Assembly: GCF_021504595.1 (NCBI RefSeq)
Contig: NZ_JACSGT010000001.1
Location: 2,418,001-2,482,000 of the forward strand
From: Chryseobacterium indicum
Lineage (GTDB): Bacteria; Bacteroidota; Bacteroidia; Flavobacteriales; Weeksellaceae
Reading direction: 5' to 3'
Length of the DNA: 64,000 nt
Shown here: piece by piece, positions 43,548 to 51,824 of the stretch
How the letters are laid out: every line of letters begins with the position of its first letter
Position numbering within the stretch: the stretch's first letter is position 1
Translations under genes and position numbers: made by a program
Notes under the pieces: model-generated
The model's input: the letters and a program-made list of their open reading frames with translations, nothing else
Told to the model about the DNA's origin: nothing
The model's database searches: none

Positions 43548-44786
43548 ATGAAAATTTTCAAGTTTGGTGGAGCATCGGTAAAGGATGCTGAAAGTGTAAA
43601 AAATGTAGCCATGGTTTTAAAAAGCCAGGGATTTGCCAAATGTCTGCTGGTAATTTCAGCAATGGGCAAAACGACGAATGAGTTGGAGAAAGTTGTAGAA
43701 CTTTATTTCAAGAAGGAAAACTATCAAACTGAAATTGAAAAGATAAAACGAAAACACATTGAGATCGCGGAAGGATTATTTCCTGAAAATCATGCGGTGT
43801 TTGCGGAAATCAATTTATTTTTTGATGATATTGATTCTTTTTTAAGAAGAAACAAATCTCCGAACTACGATTTTGTTTATGATCAGGTGGTAAGCTGCGG
43901 GGAAATGATTTCTACAAAAATTGTGAGCGAATATTTGAACGAAATTCAGTTTACCAATCAGTGGCTAGATGCAAGAGATTATGTAAAGACAGACAATTCT
44001 TACAGAGAAGGTGTCGTAGACTGGGCAAAGACGGAAGAATTTATTTCTAATTTAAATAAAGAAATCTGCTACGTTACGCAGGGATTCATCGGTTCGGATG
44101 GCAATAATTTTACGGTGACTTTGGGAAGAGAAGGATCTGATTATTCTGCTGCAATTTTTGCATATTGTTTAAATGCAGAAGCTATGACGATCTGGAAAGA
44201 CGTTCCGGGAGTAATGACGGGAGATCCGAGAAAATTCAAAGATGTAACATTACTTTCTCATATTTCTTACGAAGAGGCAATTGAAATGGCGTATTACGGC
44301 GCAAGTGTGATTCACCCGAAAACATTACAGCCGCTACAGCAGAAAAACATTCCTTTTTACGTAAAATCTTTTGTAGATCCTACGAAGGAAGGGACAAAAG
44401 TAGGTGCTTCGGAAAAGAACCAAAGCGAAGAATCTTATATTTTAAAGGAAAACCAGACTTTGCTGAAAATTTCCACAAGAGACTTTTCATTTATCGCAGA
44501 AGACCATATGAGTCTGATATTCGGGTATTTATCCAAGTACAAAATTAAAGTTTCCCTGATGCAGAACTCTGCAATTTCATTGGCTTTATGTCTTGAAGAT
44601 AAATTCAATACCGTGGATGAATTAAATGAAGAACTTCAAAAAGTATTTAAAACAGAAGTTATAAAAAATGTATCTTTATTTACCGTAAGAAATGCGAAAA
44701 TAGAGAACATAGATAAATTTTACCAGGAAAAAAGTGTATTATTGGAGCAGATTGCGAAAAATACGCTTCAAATGGTAACACAATAA
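43548..44786 (+). CDS. Aspartokinase (monofunctional)
   Basis: 412 residues from the ATG at 43548 (MKIFKFGGASVKDAESV); the upstream 23-residue extension contains a promoter-like box and is unlikely. The N-terminal kinase domain shows KFGGASV (ATP lysine) and FIGSDGNNFTVTLGREGSDYSAA, EAMTIWKDVPGVMTGDPRKF. The C-terminal part has ACT-type regulatory sequence. It phosphorylates aspartate at the head of Lys/Thr/Met synthesis. It is not fused to homoserine dehydrogenase. A 24-bp gap separates it from the next gene. Confidence 0.93.
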   Translation: MKIFKFGGASVKDAESVKNVAMVLKSQGFAKCLLVISAMGKTTNELEKVVELYFKKENYQTEIEKIKRKHIEIAEGLFPENHAVFAEINLFFDDIDSFLRRNKSPNYDFVYDQVVSCGEMISTKIVSEYLNEIQFTNQWLDARDYVKTDNSYREGVVDWAKTEEFISNLNKEICYVTQGFIGSDGNNFTVTLGREGSDYSAAIFAYCLNAEAMTIWKDVPGVMTGDPRKFKDVTLLSHISYEEAIEMAYYGASVIHPKTLQPLQQKNIPFYVKSFVDPTKEGTKVGASEKNQSEESYILKENQTLLKISTRDFSFIAEDHMSLIFGYLSKYKIKVSLMQNSAISLALCLEDKFNTVDELNEELQKVFKTEVIKNVSLFTVRNAKIENIDKFYQEKSVLLEQIAKNTLQMVTQ

Positions 44787-44810
44787 AAACTAATTGCGAC
44801 TAAACACAAT

Positions 44811-46652
44811 ATGAGTTTAATTTCGAAAAACGATCTGATTAAGGCTTCCGGCTTAAGTAAAATAGGATTTCTGAAGAATCCTGTAGCATCTGCTGTGATG
44901 AGCATTGCTAAAATCAACGAAGTAAATAAATTATACGACAAACTAAAAGATAAGGAAGGCAAAGACTTTTTCGACTCATTTGTGAGAGAGCGCAACTTAA
45001 GCTACATCGCTTTTGAAGAAGATCTGGCAAAAATTCCTAAGACGGGACCGTTTATTCTGGTTTCCAATCATCCGCTTGGTGCGATTGACGGGATTTTAAT
45101 GTGTAAAGTATTGTCGGAAGTACGTCCGGATTTTAAGGTAATGGGAAATTTCCTTCTGGAAAAAATCAAACCGATGGAACCGTACGTAATTGCCGTAAAT
45201 CCTTTTGAGGGCAGAAAAGAAGCTTACAGCAGCTCTTCCGGAATGCGGGAGACCTTAAAGCACCTCCAAAACGGAGGCTGTGTAGGAATTTTCCCTGCAG
45301 GAGAGGTCTCTAATAAAAATAATCCTTACAGCGAAATTCTGGATAAGGAGTGGGAAAAACCGGCGTTAAAGCTTATAAGAATGGCAAAAGTGCCGGTTGT
45401 TCCTATGTATTTTCATGCAAAAAACAGCAGAATATTTTATCAGGTAGCAAAAATACACCCGAATCTGCAGACTTTAATGCTGCCTGCAGAAATGATGAAT
45501 GACCGGGAAAAACCGATCAGGATAAGGATCGGAAAGCCTATTTCTGTAAAAGCAATGGACGATATGGAAACCATTGAGGAACTGGGAGAATTTCTGAAAC
45601 GTAAGGTGTATATGATGAAATCTTACTACGAGAAGCGAAAATCTTTGGCGCAGAGCATTAATCTTAAAAATCTTTCGGTAAAATTCCCTTTATTAAAAGA
45701 AGAAAATATTGTTCAGAATATCATCGACGAAACTCCGAAAGAAGATATTTTAAAAGACATCAATAAGCTGAAAGGAACCGATAAGATGTTCTTCAGCAAC
45801 GGAAATTATGAAGTTTATTTTACCACTTACGAAGAAATTCCTTCAATAATGCGGGAAATCGGAAGACAGAGAGAGCTTACCTTCCGTGCAGTAGGAGAAG
45901 GAAGTAATCTTCCGTTCGACCTTGATGAATACGACAAACATTACCATCATCTTTTCCTTTGGGACAGTGCCGCAGAAAAACTTGTGGGAGCTTACAGAAT
46001 GGCTCTGGGAAAAGAAGTCATGAAAAAATCAGGAATTAAAGGGTTTTATACAAGTTCTTTATTTGAATTTGAGCAGGATATCCATCCTTTTTTCAAGAAA
46101 GTAATCGAAATGGGTCGTGCGTATATCTGTCAGGAATATCAGCAGAAACCACTTCCTCTTTTCCTTTTATGGAGAGGAATTGTACATGTCTGCTTACGAA
46201 ATCCGGATCATAAATTTTTGATGGGAGGCGTAAGTATTTCCAATAAATTTTCAGAATTTTCCAAATCTCTGATGATCGAGTTTATGCGTTCGAATTATTA
46301 TGATTCCGCAGTTGCACAGTATATTACTCCAAGAAACGAATACAAAGTAAAACTTCGCGACAGGGATAAACACCTGTTTTTTGAGGAAATGGAATCTGAT
46401 CTTAATAAGCTTGATAAGATCATTGATGATCTGGAACCGGAACTTAGGTTGCCTGTTTTAATTAAGAAATACATTAAGCAAAATGCTAAAGTTATCGCCT
46501 TTAACGTAGATCCCAACTTTAATGATGCGATCGACGGACTGATGTACATACGAATAAGTGATCTTCCGGAAAGCACGATTAAGCCTGTATTAGAGGAAAT
46601 GAGCGAACAGATAAGACGCGAACAGGAAAATAATTCAGTTGAAAATCAGTAG
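44811..46652 (+). CDS. Two-domain acyltransferase: PlsC-like plus OlsB-like (OlsF type)
   Basis: 613 residues. The N-terminal half (about 45-290) is a PlsC-type O-acyltransferase with VSNHPLGAIDGIL (HX5D) and GIFPAGEVSNK, KVPVVPMYFHAKNSRIFY. The C-terminal half (about 320-600) is a GNAT-like N-acyltransferase of the OlsB/hemolysin group, with SLFEFEQDIHPFFKKVIEMGRAYI and LLWRGIVHVC. This domain order is that of OlsF, which makes ornithine lipids by itself in Flavobacterium johnsoniae. The amino-acid head group here (ornithine, glycine or other) is not shown by the sequence. Confidence 0.85.
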   Translation: MSLISKNDLIKASGLSKIGFLKNPVASAVMSIAKINEVNKLYDKLKDKEGKDFFDSFVRERNLSYIAFEEDLAKIPKTGPFILVSNHPLGAIDGILMCKVLSEVRPDFKVMGNFLLEKIKPMEPYVIAVNPFEGRKEAYSSSSGMRETLKHLQNGGCVGIFPAGEVSNKNNPYSEILDKEWEKPALKLIRMAKVPVVPMYFHAKNSRIFYQVAKIHPNLQTLMLPAEMMNDREKPIRIRIGKPISVKAMDDMETIEELGEFLKRKVYMMKSYYEKRKSLAQSINLKNLSVKFPLLKEENIVQNIIDETPKEDILKDINKLKGTDKMFFSNGNYEVYFTTYEEIPSIMREIGRQRELTFRAVGEGSNLPFDLDEYDKHYHHLFLWDSAAEKLVGAYRMALGKEVMKKSGIKGFYTSSLFEFEQDIHPFFKKVIEMGRAYICQEYQQKPLPLFLLWRGIVHVCLRNPDHKFLMGGVSISNKFSEFSKSLMIEFMRSNYYDSAVAQYITPRNEYKVKLRDRDKHLFFEEMESDLNKLDKIIDDLEPELRLPVLIKKYIKQNAKVIAFNVDPNFNDAIDGLMYIRISDLPESTIKPVLEEMSEQIRREQENNSVENQ

Positions 46653-46688
46653 GTTTTTAAGTTTTGTTAAAAAAAGTCTTGTTAATAC

Positions 46689-46719
46689 TTGCTTCATATA
46701 CTAAAACTTACTACTTTTG
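46689..46719 (+). promoter_or_regulatory. Promoter of tRNA-Phe gene 1
   Basis: TTG (46689-46691), 20 nt, TACTTTTG (46712-46719), 31 bp before the mature tRNA. A perfect Bacteroidota promoter. Confidence 0.82.
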
Positions 46720-46750
46720 CATCACTTTAAAACAACGAAGTAACAAGAAT

Positions 46751-46823
46751 GGTTTCTTAGCTCAGTTGGTAGAGCAATGGATTGAAAATCCATGTGTCCC
46801 TGGTTCGATTCCTGGAGAAACCA
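46751..46823 (+). tRNA. tRNA-Phe (GAA), copy 1
   Basis: 73-nt cloverleaf. Acceptor stem GGTTTCT / AGAAACC, D-arm CTCAGTTGGTAGAG, anticodon arm ATGGA-TTGAAAA-TCCAT (anticodon GAA), T-arm CCTGG-TTCGATT-CCTGG, discriminator A. The CCA end is not encoded. Identical in sequence to the copy at 46940. Confidence 0.97.
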
Positions 46824-46828
46824 CTTAA

Positions 46829-46858
46829 AAAACCACCTGTAAAAAGGTGGTTTTATTT
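46829..46858 (+). terminator. Terminator of tRNA-Phe gene 1
   Basis: Stem AAAACCACCT / AGGTGGTTTT (46829-46838, 46845-46854), loop GTAAAA, then T-rich. Confidence 0.85.
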
Positions 46859-46877
46859 TCAAAGTTTTAAATAAAAT

Positions 46878-46908
46878 TTGCCAAGACTAATAATTATTAT
46901 TACTTTTG
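46878..46908 (+). promoter_or_regulatory. Promoter of tRNA-Phe gene 2
   Basis: TTG (46878-46880), 20 nt, TACTTTTG (46901-46908), 31 bp before the tRNA. Same elements and spacing as for copy 1, though the intervening bases differ. Confidence 0.82.
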
Positions 46909-46939
46909 CACCACTTCAAAAAAGAAGTAAAAATTAAAT

Positions 46940-47012
46940 GGTTTCTTAGCTCAGTTGGTAGAGCAATGGATTGAAAATCCATGTGTCCCTGGTTCGATTC
47001 CTGGAGAAACCA
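46940..47012 (+). tRNA. tRNA-Phe (GAA), copy 2
   Basis: 73 nt, base-for-base the same as copy 1, anticodon GAA, CCA not encoded. It has its own promoter and terminator, so the pair is two separate transcription units rather than one tandem transcript. Confidence 0.97.
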
Positions 47013-47015
47013 CTT

Positions 47016-47046
47016 AAAGTCATCTCATTTGGGATGACTTTTTTTG
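47016..47046 (+). terminator. Terminator of tRNA-Phe gene 2
   Basis: Stem AAAGTCATC / GATGACTTT (47016-47024, 47033-47041), 8-nt loop, then T7. Confidence 0.87.
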
Positions 47047-47167
47047 TTTTCAATTAAAAAATTCTTTTTCGTTTGTAGATTTAAATAAGCACTTCGTAGA
47101 TTTTATTATTATTTTTAAAAGAAAAACTTGAATTTTATCTGTTTTTATTTTAAAATAATTTAGAATC

Positions 47168-48211
47168 TTGAAACTGACTCAGAAAAACAAATATCACATC
47201 TTCTTTTGGATTGCCTATTATCTCTTTGAGATTAATGCGTCATTTGTGTATATACATGAAAGTTTTAAACAATTTTCATGGCAAAAAACACTCTATCTGT
47301 CTGTAATCTCAGAATTCACTTTTCTTTTTGCAGAAATTCCGGCAGCATATTTAGTTTTGACAATGATAGACGGTAAAATAAAAATTCTCAGAAATAAAGC
47401 ACTCCGGATTTTTGCTGTAATTATAATCGTAACATTTTCAGTAGTTGTTTTCAGGATAATATCCCATGATCTCATATTTCCTTACTATTATTATGTTCCG
47501 GAAGACACCACAAGATTTTCATTAAGCGAAATTTTTGTTGCAGCCATGAATATTGTTTTTGCCATCGCAATCATGTTGGGCTTTGAAAAATTTATTCAGC
47601 AAAATGAAACGCAAAAAAGGCTAATCGAAATTTCGAAAGAAAAAACAGATGCAGAACTAAAATTGCTTAAGACCCAAATAAATCCCCATTTTCTTTTCAA
47701 TACACTTAATAATATTTACGGACTTTCGCTTAAAAAATCAGATGAAGCACCCCAAATTATTTTGAAACTGGCAAAAATAATGCGGTACAATATCTTTGAT
47801 TCCGCCCAAAGCAAAGTATATCTCAATCAGGAAATAGAGAATATTCAGGATTTTATTGATATACAGAAAATAAGACACAAACTGATTAAGGTAGAATTCA
47901 ATGACTCAATCGACGATCAATTGCAGGAAATTTCTCCGTTAATTCTTCTGCAATTTGTTGAAAATGCTTTTAAACATGGTGCTTCGGAAAGCAGATTCAA
48001 CTCTTTTATCACCATTAATCTTGAACTTAAAAATAAAGTTCTGGTTTATAGTATTGAAAATTCCAAAGAAGAAAATCCGGAAAAAGAAAGCACCAAGATT
48101 GGTTTAAAAAATATTAAAAGACAGCTGGATTTGTTATATCCCAAACATAGTCTGGAAATTAATGACAGCAACAACCTGTATTCGGTTACTTTGAAAATAT
48201 TATTCGAATAA
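47168..48211 (+). CDS. LytS-type membrane sensor histidine kinase
   Basis: 347 residues with four N-terminal membrane helices (about 8-28, 40-65, 78-100, 120-140), no large extracellular domain, then a coiled linker. A His_kinase domain follows with INPHFLFNTLNNIYGLS (phospho-His near 174) and a HATPase-type end, LQFVENAFKHG (N-box) and TKIGLKNIKRQLDLLYP (G-box). This is the short kinase type that pairs with LytTR regulators, here 1 bp downstream. Signals for such short sensors are often membrane or peptide cues. Two GG peptides follow the regulator. Confidence 0.9.
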   Translation: MKLTQKNKYHIFFWIAYYLFEINASFVYIHESFKQFSWQKTLYLSVISEFTFLFAEIPAAYLVLTMIDGKIKILRNKALRIFAVIIIVTFSVVVFRIISHDLIFPYYYYVPEDTTRFSLSEIFVAAMNIVFAIAIMLGFEKFIQQNETQKRLIEISKEKTDAELKLLKTQINPHFLFNTLNNIYGLSLKKSDEAPQIILKLAKIMRYNIFDSAQSKVYLNQEIENIQDFIDIQKIRHKLIKVEFNDSIDDQLQEISPLILLQFVENAFKHGASESRFNSFITINLELKNKVLVYSIENSKEENPEKESTKIGLKNIKRQLDLLYPKHSLEINDSNNLYSVTLKILFE

Positions 48212-48212
48212 A

Positions 48213-48908
48213 ATGATTCCTGAAATAAAATACAATTGTCTGATTATAGAAGATGAACCTATTGCCATGGAAATCATGGAGCATTTCATTTCTCAAAATA
48301 AAGACTTCCACATTGTCGGAAAATGTTCGGATGCAATTTATGCCAACAGTCTTCTTAAAATGCATCAAATAGATTTGATATTTCTGGATTTACATCTTCC
48401 TGCAATAAAAGGTTTTGAATTTTTAAAAAGACTCAAAAATCGTCCTCACGTTATTGTAACAACCGCATTTCACCAATATGCACTGGAAGGATATGAGCTG
48501 AATATTGTAGATTATCTTTTAAAACCAATCTCTTACAGCAGATTTCAGGATTCAATAGAAAAATTTAAGCATCTGATGAACGCAGAAAAAGCTATCTTAG
48601 AAATAGAAGACCGGGATTTTATTTTCGTCAATATTGCAAAACGAAAAATAAAAATTATTCTTCAGGATATTTTTTATATTGAAAGCATCAGAGAATACAT
48701 TAAAATACATACAAAACAGGAAGTTTACACGGTAAAAATGCCCATCAGTAAATTTGAGAAAGATCTCGATGAAAATAATTTCATTAGAATTCATAAATCT
48801 TATATCGTTTCCAGATCCAAAATTGAAGTAATGTCTGCCAGCGAAATTACAGTTAATGGTAAAAAACTGCCGATCGGAAGAACTTACAGACCATTCATTA
48901 GCAATTAA
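48213..48908 (+). CDS. LytTR family response regulator
   Basis: 231 residues. Receiver domain (about 5-120): CLIIEDEPIA acidic pair, phospho-acceptor Asp near 56 in LIFLDLHLP, Thr in VTTAFH, and Lys in DYLLKPIS. The C-terminal LytTR DNA-binding domain (about 130-231) has FVNIAKRKIKIILQDIFYIESIREYIKIHT and RIHKSYIVSRSKIE, GRTYRPFI. It starts one base after the kinase stop. LytTR regulators commonly control secreted peptide genes, including bacteriocins in Gram-positive bacteria; candidate targets follow 174 bp downstream. Confidence 0.93.
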   Translation: MIPEIKYNCLIIEDEPIAMEIMEHFISQNKDFHIVGKCSDAIYANSLLKMHQIDLIFLDLHLPAIKGFEFLKRLKNRPHVIVTTAFHQYALEGYELNIVDYLLKPISYSRFQDSIEKFKHLMNAEKAILEIEDRDFIFVNIAKRKIKIILQDIFYIESIREYIKIHTKQEVYTVKMPISKFEKDLDENNFIRIHKSYIVSRSKIEVMSASEITVNGKKLPIGRTYRPFISN

Positions 48909-49082
48909 TTTTTTCCCTTTTATCACGTGTAGAGATTCATTATTTACTCTTTTATCATGCCAAATAGTAATTGATATACGGTAAGCTGCTTTTTGTAGAA
49001 ATAAAACACGCAGCAGCCGGAATAACTGTAATATTGATACAGAAAAACAATTAAATCTCTTAACTAAAATCTTAAAATTACT

Positions 49083-49241
49083 ATGAAAAAGACAATTAAG
49101 AATCTGCGGCCTCTGAAGGCGAAAGAACTGAAAAAAATACGTGGCGGAGCTACAAAAGGCTATGACAAATGCTGTTATAAAGGAGAAATTCCACCATATG
49201 ATCCATTTTCAGGATGTGAAGCCTATTACATCTGTGACTAA
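49083..49241 (+). CDS. Double-glycine-leader Cys-rich peptide (bacteriocin-like) 2
   Basis: 52 residues. The basic leader MKKTIKNLRPLKAKELKKI ends at the RGG site (20-22). The predicted product of 30 residues has four cysteines (30, 31, 45, 51) and a GYDKCCYKGEIPPYDP middle. It lies 174 bp after the LytTR regulator on the same strand and 62 bp before a third such peptide. The gap upstream contains an inverted repeat AGCTGC / GCAGC-type (near 48986 and 49011). An exporter with a C39 peptidase is needed but is not nearby. Confidence 0.72.
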   Translation: MKKTIKNLRPLKAKELKKIRGGATKGYDKCCYKGEIPPYDPFSGCEAYYICD

Positions 49242-49303
49242 AAATAAAACAGCTTAATTAACCAAAATTTCTAAACAATAACAATCTTAAAAATTAATTT
49301 ATT

Positions 49304-49495
49304 ATGAAAAATTCAATTTTAAAACTAAAAAACGCAAAAAAATTATCCAGAAATGAGCAAATTTCAATATTAGGAGGAAGTTCTTCCTGTTATATAAGAA
49401 CCTGTGAAATTACCAAAGAGCAATGTGACGATTTACAAGGATTCTACAATAAAAAAGGTTGCTGCGGCTATGTTCCTTTAAGTCAGAATTGTTAA
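49304..49495 (+). CDS. Double-glycine-leader Cys-rich peptide (bacteriocin-like) 3
   Basis: 63 residues. Leader MKNSILKLKNAKKLSRNEQI followed by SILGG, with the processing site after G25. The product (38 residues) has six cysteines (29, 34, 41, 53, 54, 63), beginning SSSC and ending GCCGYVPLSQNC. The CC pair recurs in all three GG peptides of the window. It lies 62 bp after peptide 2, apparently on the same transcript, and a terminator follows at 49611. Confidence 0.75.
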   Translation: MKNSILKLKNAKKLSRNEQISILGGSSSCYIRTCEITKEQCDDLQGFYNKKGCCGYVPLSQNC

Positions 49496-49610
49496 AAAAG
49501 ACAAAAGCAAACATGAGTAAAAGATTTTATTCTATCAACAAAAACCAATATACTGAGTAAACAAGATAAATTTTCATAAGATAAAATTAATCAGCTTTAA
49601 ATTTAAAACG

Positions 49611-49642
49611 AGAGATTGTCGAAACATGGCAATCTCTTTTTT
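49611..49642 (+). terminator. Intrinsic terminator after the GG peptides
   Basis: Stem AGAGATTG / CAATCTCT (49611-49618, 49630-49637), 11-nt loop, then a T-run. It closes the peptide transcript. Confidence 0.87.
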
Positions 49643-49718
49643 TATAATATAATTAGCATACAATTTTATCGATATACAGCCAAAATATACTATATTCGCC
49701 AACAAATTCTAATTGGAA

Positions 49719-50894
49719 ATGAAGAAGATTATCTCCGGTTTATTGTTATTTTCTGCTGTTACGGCATTTGCTCAGGAGGCCATTAAATTTGAAGATCTTC
49801 CCTTTAAAGATCTTATTGCAAAGGCAAAAAAAGAAAAAAAGATTGTCTTTCTGGATGCCTATGCTTCATGGTGCGGTCCGTGCAAAATGATGGAAAGAAA
49901 TGTTTTTACGCAGAAATCGGTGGGAGACTACTTTAATGCAAATTTTGTAAATGCAAGATTTGATATGGAAAAAGGCGAAGGAAGAGATATTGCCGTAAAA
50001 TACGGAGTACGCTCCTATCCTACTTATCTTTTCCTGAATGGCGACGGAGAGCTTGTTTCCCAGAATTTCGGATATATGGAAGGAAGTATGTTTCTGACGA
50101 TGGCGCAGGATGTAAATTCTCCCAACAATAAAAAAGGTTCGCTGAAGGAACGTTTTGCAAAAGGTGAAAAAGATCCCGAGTTCCTCATCAATATTATGAA
50201 GCTAAACTCCTCTTCTGACTTTAATTTTGCAAAGCAGGCATCTGAAAGGTATTTTGAAAATAAAAAACCGACTGAAGAGTTTACAAAAGATGACGTTGGA
50301 CTGCTGCTGTATTTCTTAAAATCTACTGAAGATAAAAATTACAAAGTTTTTACAGACAGAAAAGCGGAAATCATTAAGTTTTTACCGGAAGAAACCTACA
50401 AAGAATTTGACAATCAGATTAAGCTTGGCAAAATTGTGGAGCAGTCTATCGATCAGCAGAATAAAAAAATCAATGAAGATTACTTCATGAAAAATGCGGA
50501 ACCTCTTGTAGGAAAGCATGATGCGGAACTGAAGCTCAACCAGACAAAACTTGCATATTACGAGCAAAATGCCAATTTTCCGGAATATGAAAAAGCGGCT
50601 TTAGCCTATTATAAAAATTCAGAAGCATTTGAACCCAATGAATTGTTAAAAGCAGCGTGGGTATTTGCAGAACATATAAAAACCCCATCATCCTTAAAAA
50701 AAGCGGCGGAGTGGGCTGAGAAATCCGTAATGAGAGGCGAAAGTTCCGAAAATACTTATATTCTTGCAAAGCTTTATTTTCTAACCGGAAATAAAGAAAT
50801 GGCAAAAACATACGCAGAAATGTCTAAAAATATAGCAGCTCAGGCTCAGAAAGATTCCACTTTAGCTGATGAGTTATTAAAACAAATAAAATAG
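49719..50894 (+). CDS. Secreted thioredoxin-fold protein
   Basis: 391 residues from the ATG at 49719 (MKKIISGLLLFSAVTAFAQ, a signal peptide). The thioredoxin domain follows (about 24-130) with catalytic C52-GP-C55 in ASWCGPCKMM, GVRSYPTYLFLNGDGE and the cis-Pro. The C-terminal ~250 residues are helical, probably TPR-like (KAAEWAEKSVMRGESSENTYILAKLYFLTGNKEMAKTYAE). It is a periplasmic oxidoreductase or scaffold. It could reduce or oxidise Cys-rich peptides, but that is only positional speculation. It starts 77 bp after the terminator of the peptide operon. Confidence 0.85.
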   Translation: MKKIISGLLLFSAVTAFAQEAIKFEDLPFKDLIAKAKKEKKIVFLDAYASWCGPCKMMERNVFTQKSVGDYFNANFVNARFDMEKGEGRDIAVKYGVRSYPTYLFLNGDGELVSQNFGYMEGSMFLTMAQDVNSPNNKKGSLKERFAKGEKDPEFLINIMKLNSSSDFNFAKQASERYFENKKPTEEFTKDDVGLLLYFLKSTEDKNYKVFTDRKAEIIKFLPEETYKEFDNQIKLGKIVEQSIDQQNKKINEDYFMKNAEPLVGKHDAELKLNQTKLAYYEQNANFPEYEKAALAYYKNSEAFEPNELLKAAWVFAEHIKTPSSLKKAAEWAEKSVMRGESSENTYILAKLYFLTGNKEMAKTYAEMSKNIAAQAQKDSTLADELLKQIK

Positions 50895-50895
50895 A

Positions 50896-51534
50896 ATGCT
50901 TAAAATAAGATTGATTGCAGGGATTTTGACCTTGTTTTTTTTAGGAACACTCCATGCACAGGAACAGGAACCACAACAGACTTCTGAAAAAAGTGTATAC
51001 CTTAAAGGAAATGCTTTACTAATACCTGTAGGAGTTATCAACCTGGGATTAGAACATCAGTTAAATAAAAAATTCACGGTACAGGGCGATGTTTTAATTT
51101 CTCCGTGGAAATCTTTTGCCGGGCATGAATTGCAGTATTACTCCGTTTCGCTGGAAGGAAGATATTACTTTGATGAAGCTTTTAAACACTGGTATATCGG
51201 AGGAAATATTGCAGGTTCCCGCTTCATAGCACAAAAATGGAATTACTGGAGTGACGGTACTTTTGTTGATGAAAAAAACGGAAATGTCTATCAATATTCA
51301 GATGTTTACCAGAAAGGATATTCTATAATCCTGGGAATTACAGGAGGCTATCAGTTTAAACTTGCTGAAAACTGGAACATGGATATTTATGCAGGAATCG
51401 GAACTTCTCAGGACTTTTACAAAGGCTATGTCCGTTCAACCGGCGCACGTTACGATGTAGCGGAAGGCTTTAACAAAAGCGGGGAAATTCTTCCTTACAG
51501 AGGCGGCATCATGATTTCTTATAAACTAAAATAA
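50896..51534 (+). CDS. Outer-membrane protein, DUF3575-like
   Basis: 212 residues. Signal peptide (cleavage near LHAQ), then a small beta-barrel: KGNALLIPVGVINLGLEHQLNKKFTVQGDVLISPWKSF with an alternating pattern, GRYYFDEAFKHWYIGGNIAGSRF, ending RGGIMISYKLK. This is the DUF3575 pattern, an eight-strand-like outer-membrane barrel. Its ATG is 1 bp after the thioredoxin gene stop, so the two are co-expressed. Confidence 0.8.
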   Translation: MLKIRLIAGILTLFFLGTLHAQEQEPQQTSEKSVYLKGNALLIPVGVINLGLEHQLNKKFTVQGDVLISPWKSFAGHELQYYSVSLEGRYYFDEAFKHWYIGGNIAGSRFIAQKWNYWSDGTFVDEKNGNVYQYSDVYQKGYSIILGITGGYQFKLAENWNMDIYAGIGTSQDFYKGYVRSTGARYDVAEGFNKSGEILPYRGGIMISYKLK

Positions 51535-51538
51535 AACA

Positions 51539-51745
51539 ATGAAACTATTCGGTAAAAATCATATTATTATCTGCATCATCACTTTCGGGATTCTTTTTCT
51601 GATGAACTACCTTGGAAACGATCAGGCAGATAAGCTGGAAAGAGCTTTAATGATCGGTGCAGCAGGCGTTATCGGTCTGTCGATCGGTCTTGTCATCATG
51701 AACAAAGGAAAAAACGACAAAACTCCGCCGCAGGATTTTGATTAA
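51539..51745 (+). CDS. Small two-helix membrane protein
   Basis: 68 residues with two hydrophobic segments (about 8-22 and 36-55) and a basic C-terminal tail GKNDKTPPQDFD. It follows the DUF3575 gene by 4 bp. Family unknown. A large palindrome follows at 51754. Confidence 0.6.
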   Translation: MKLFGKNHIIICIITFGILFLMNYLGNDQADKLERALMIGAAGVIGLSIGLVIMNKGKNDKTPPQDFD

Positions 51746-51753
51746 AAAATTTC

Positions 51754-51815
51754 AATTGTCAATTGTCAATTTAGATTCACAAATAAAATGAATTCACTAT
51801 TGACAATTGACAATT
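51754..51815. terminator. 17-bp palindrome between convergent genes
   Basis: AATTGTCAATTGTCAAT / ATTGACAATTGACAATT (51754-51770, 51799-51815) with a 28-nt loop, inside the gap between the small membrane gene and the DUF1343 gene. Probably a bidirectional terminator; the arms also contain internal TTGTCAA-type direct repeats. Confidence 0.65.
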
Positions 51816-51824
51816 CATATTTCA

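Noticed and set aside
46653-47167. Possible integration site (tRNA plus duplicated 3' end)
   Set aside because: Both tRNAs are complete with own promoters, and no integrase or mobile genes lie beside them.
49514-49561. 15-codon frame after the third GG peptide
   Set aside because: Too short, no leader or helix pattern, inside the 3' region before the terminator.
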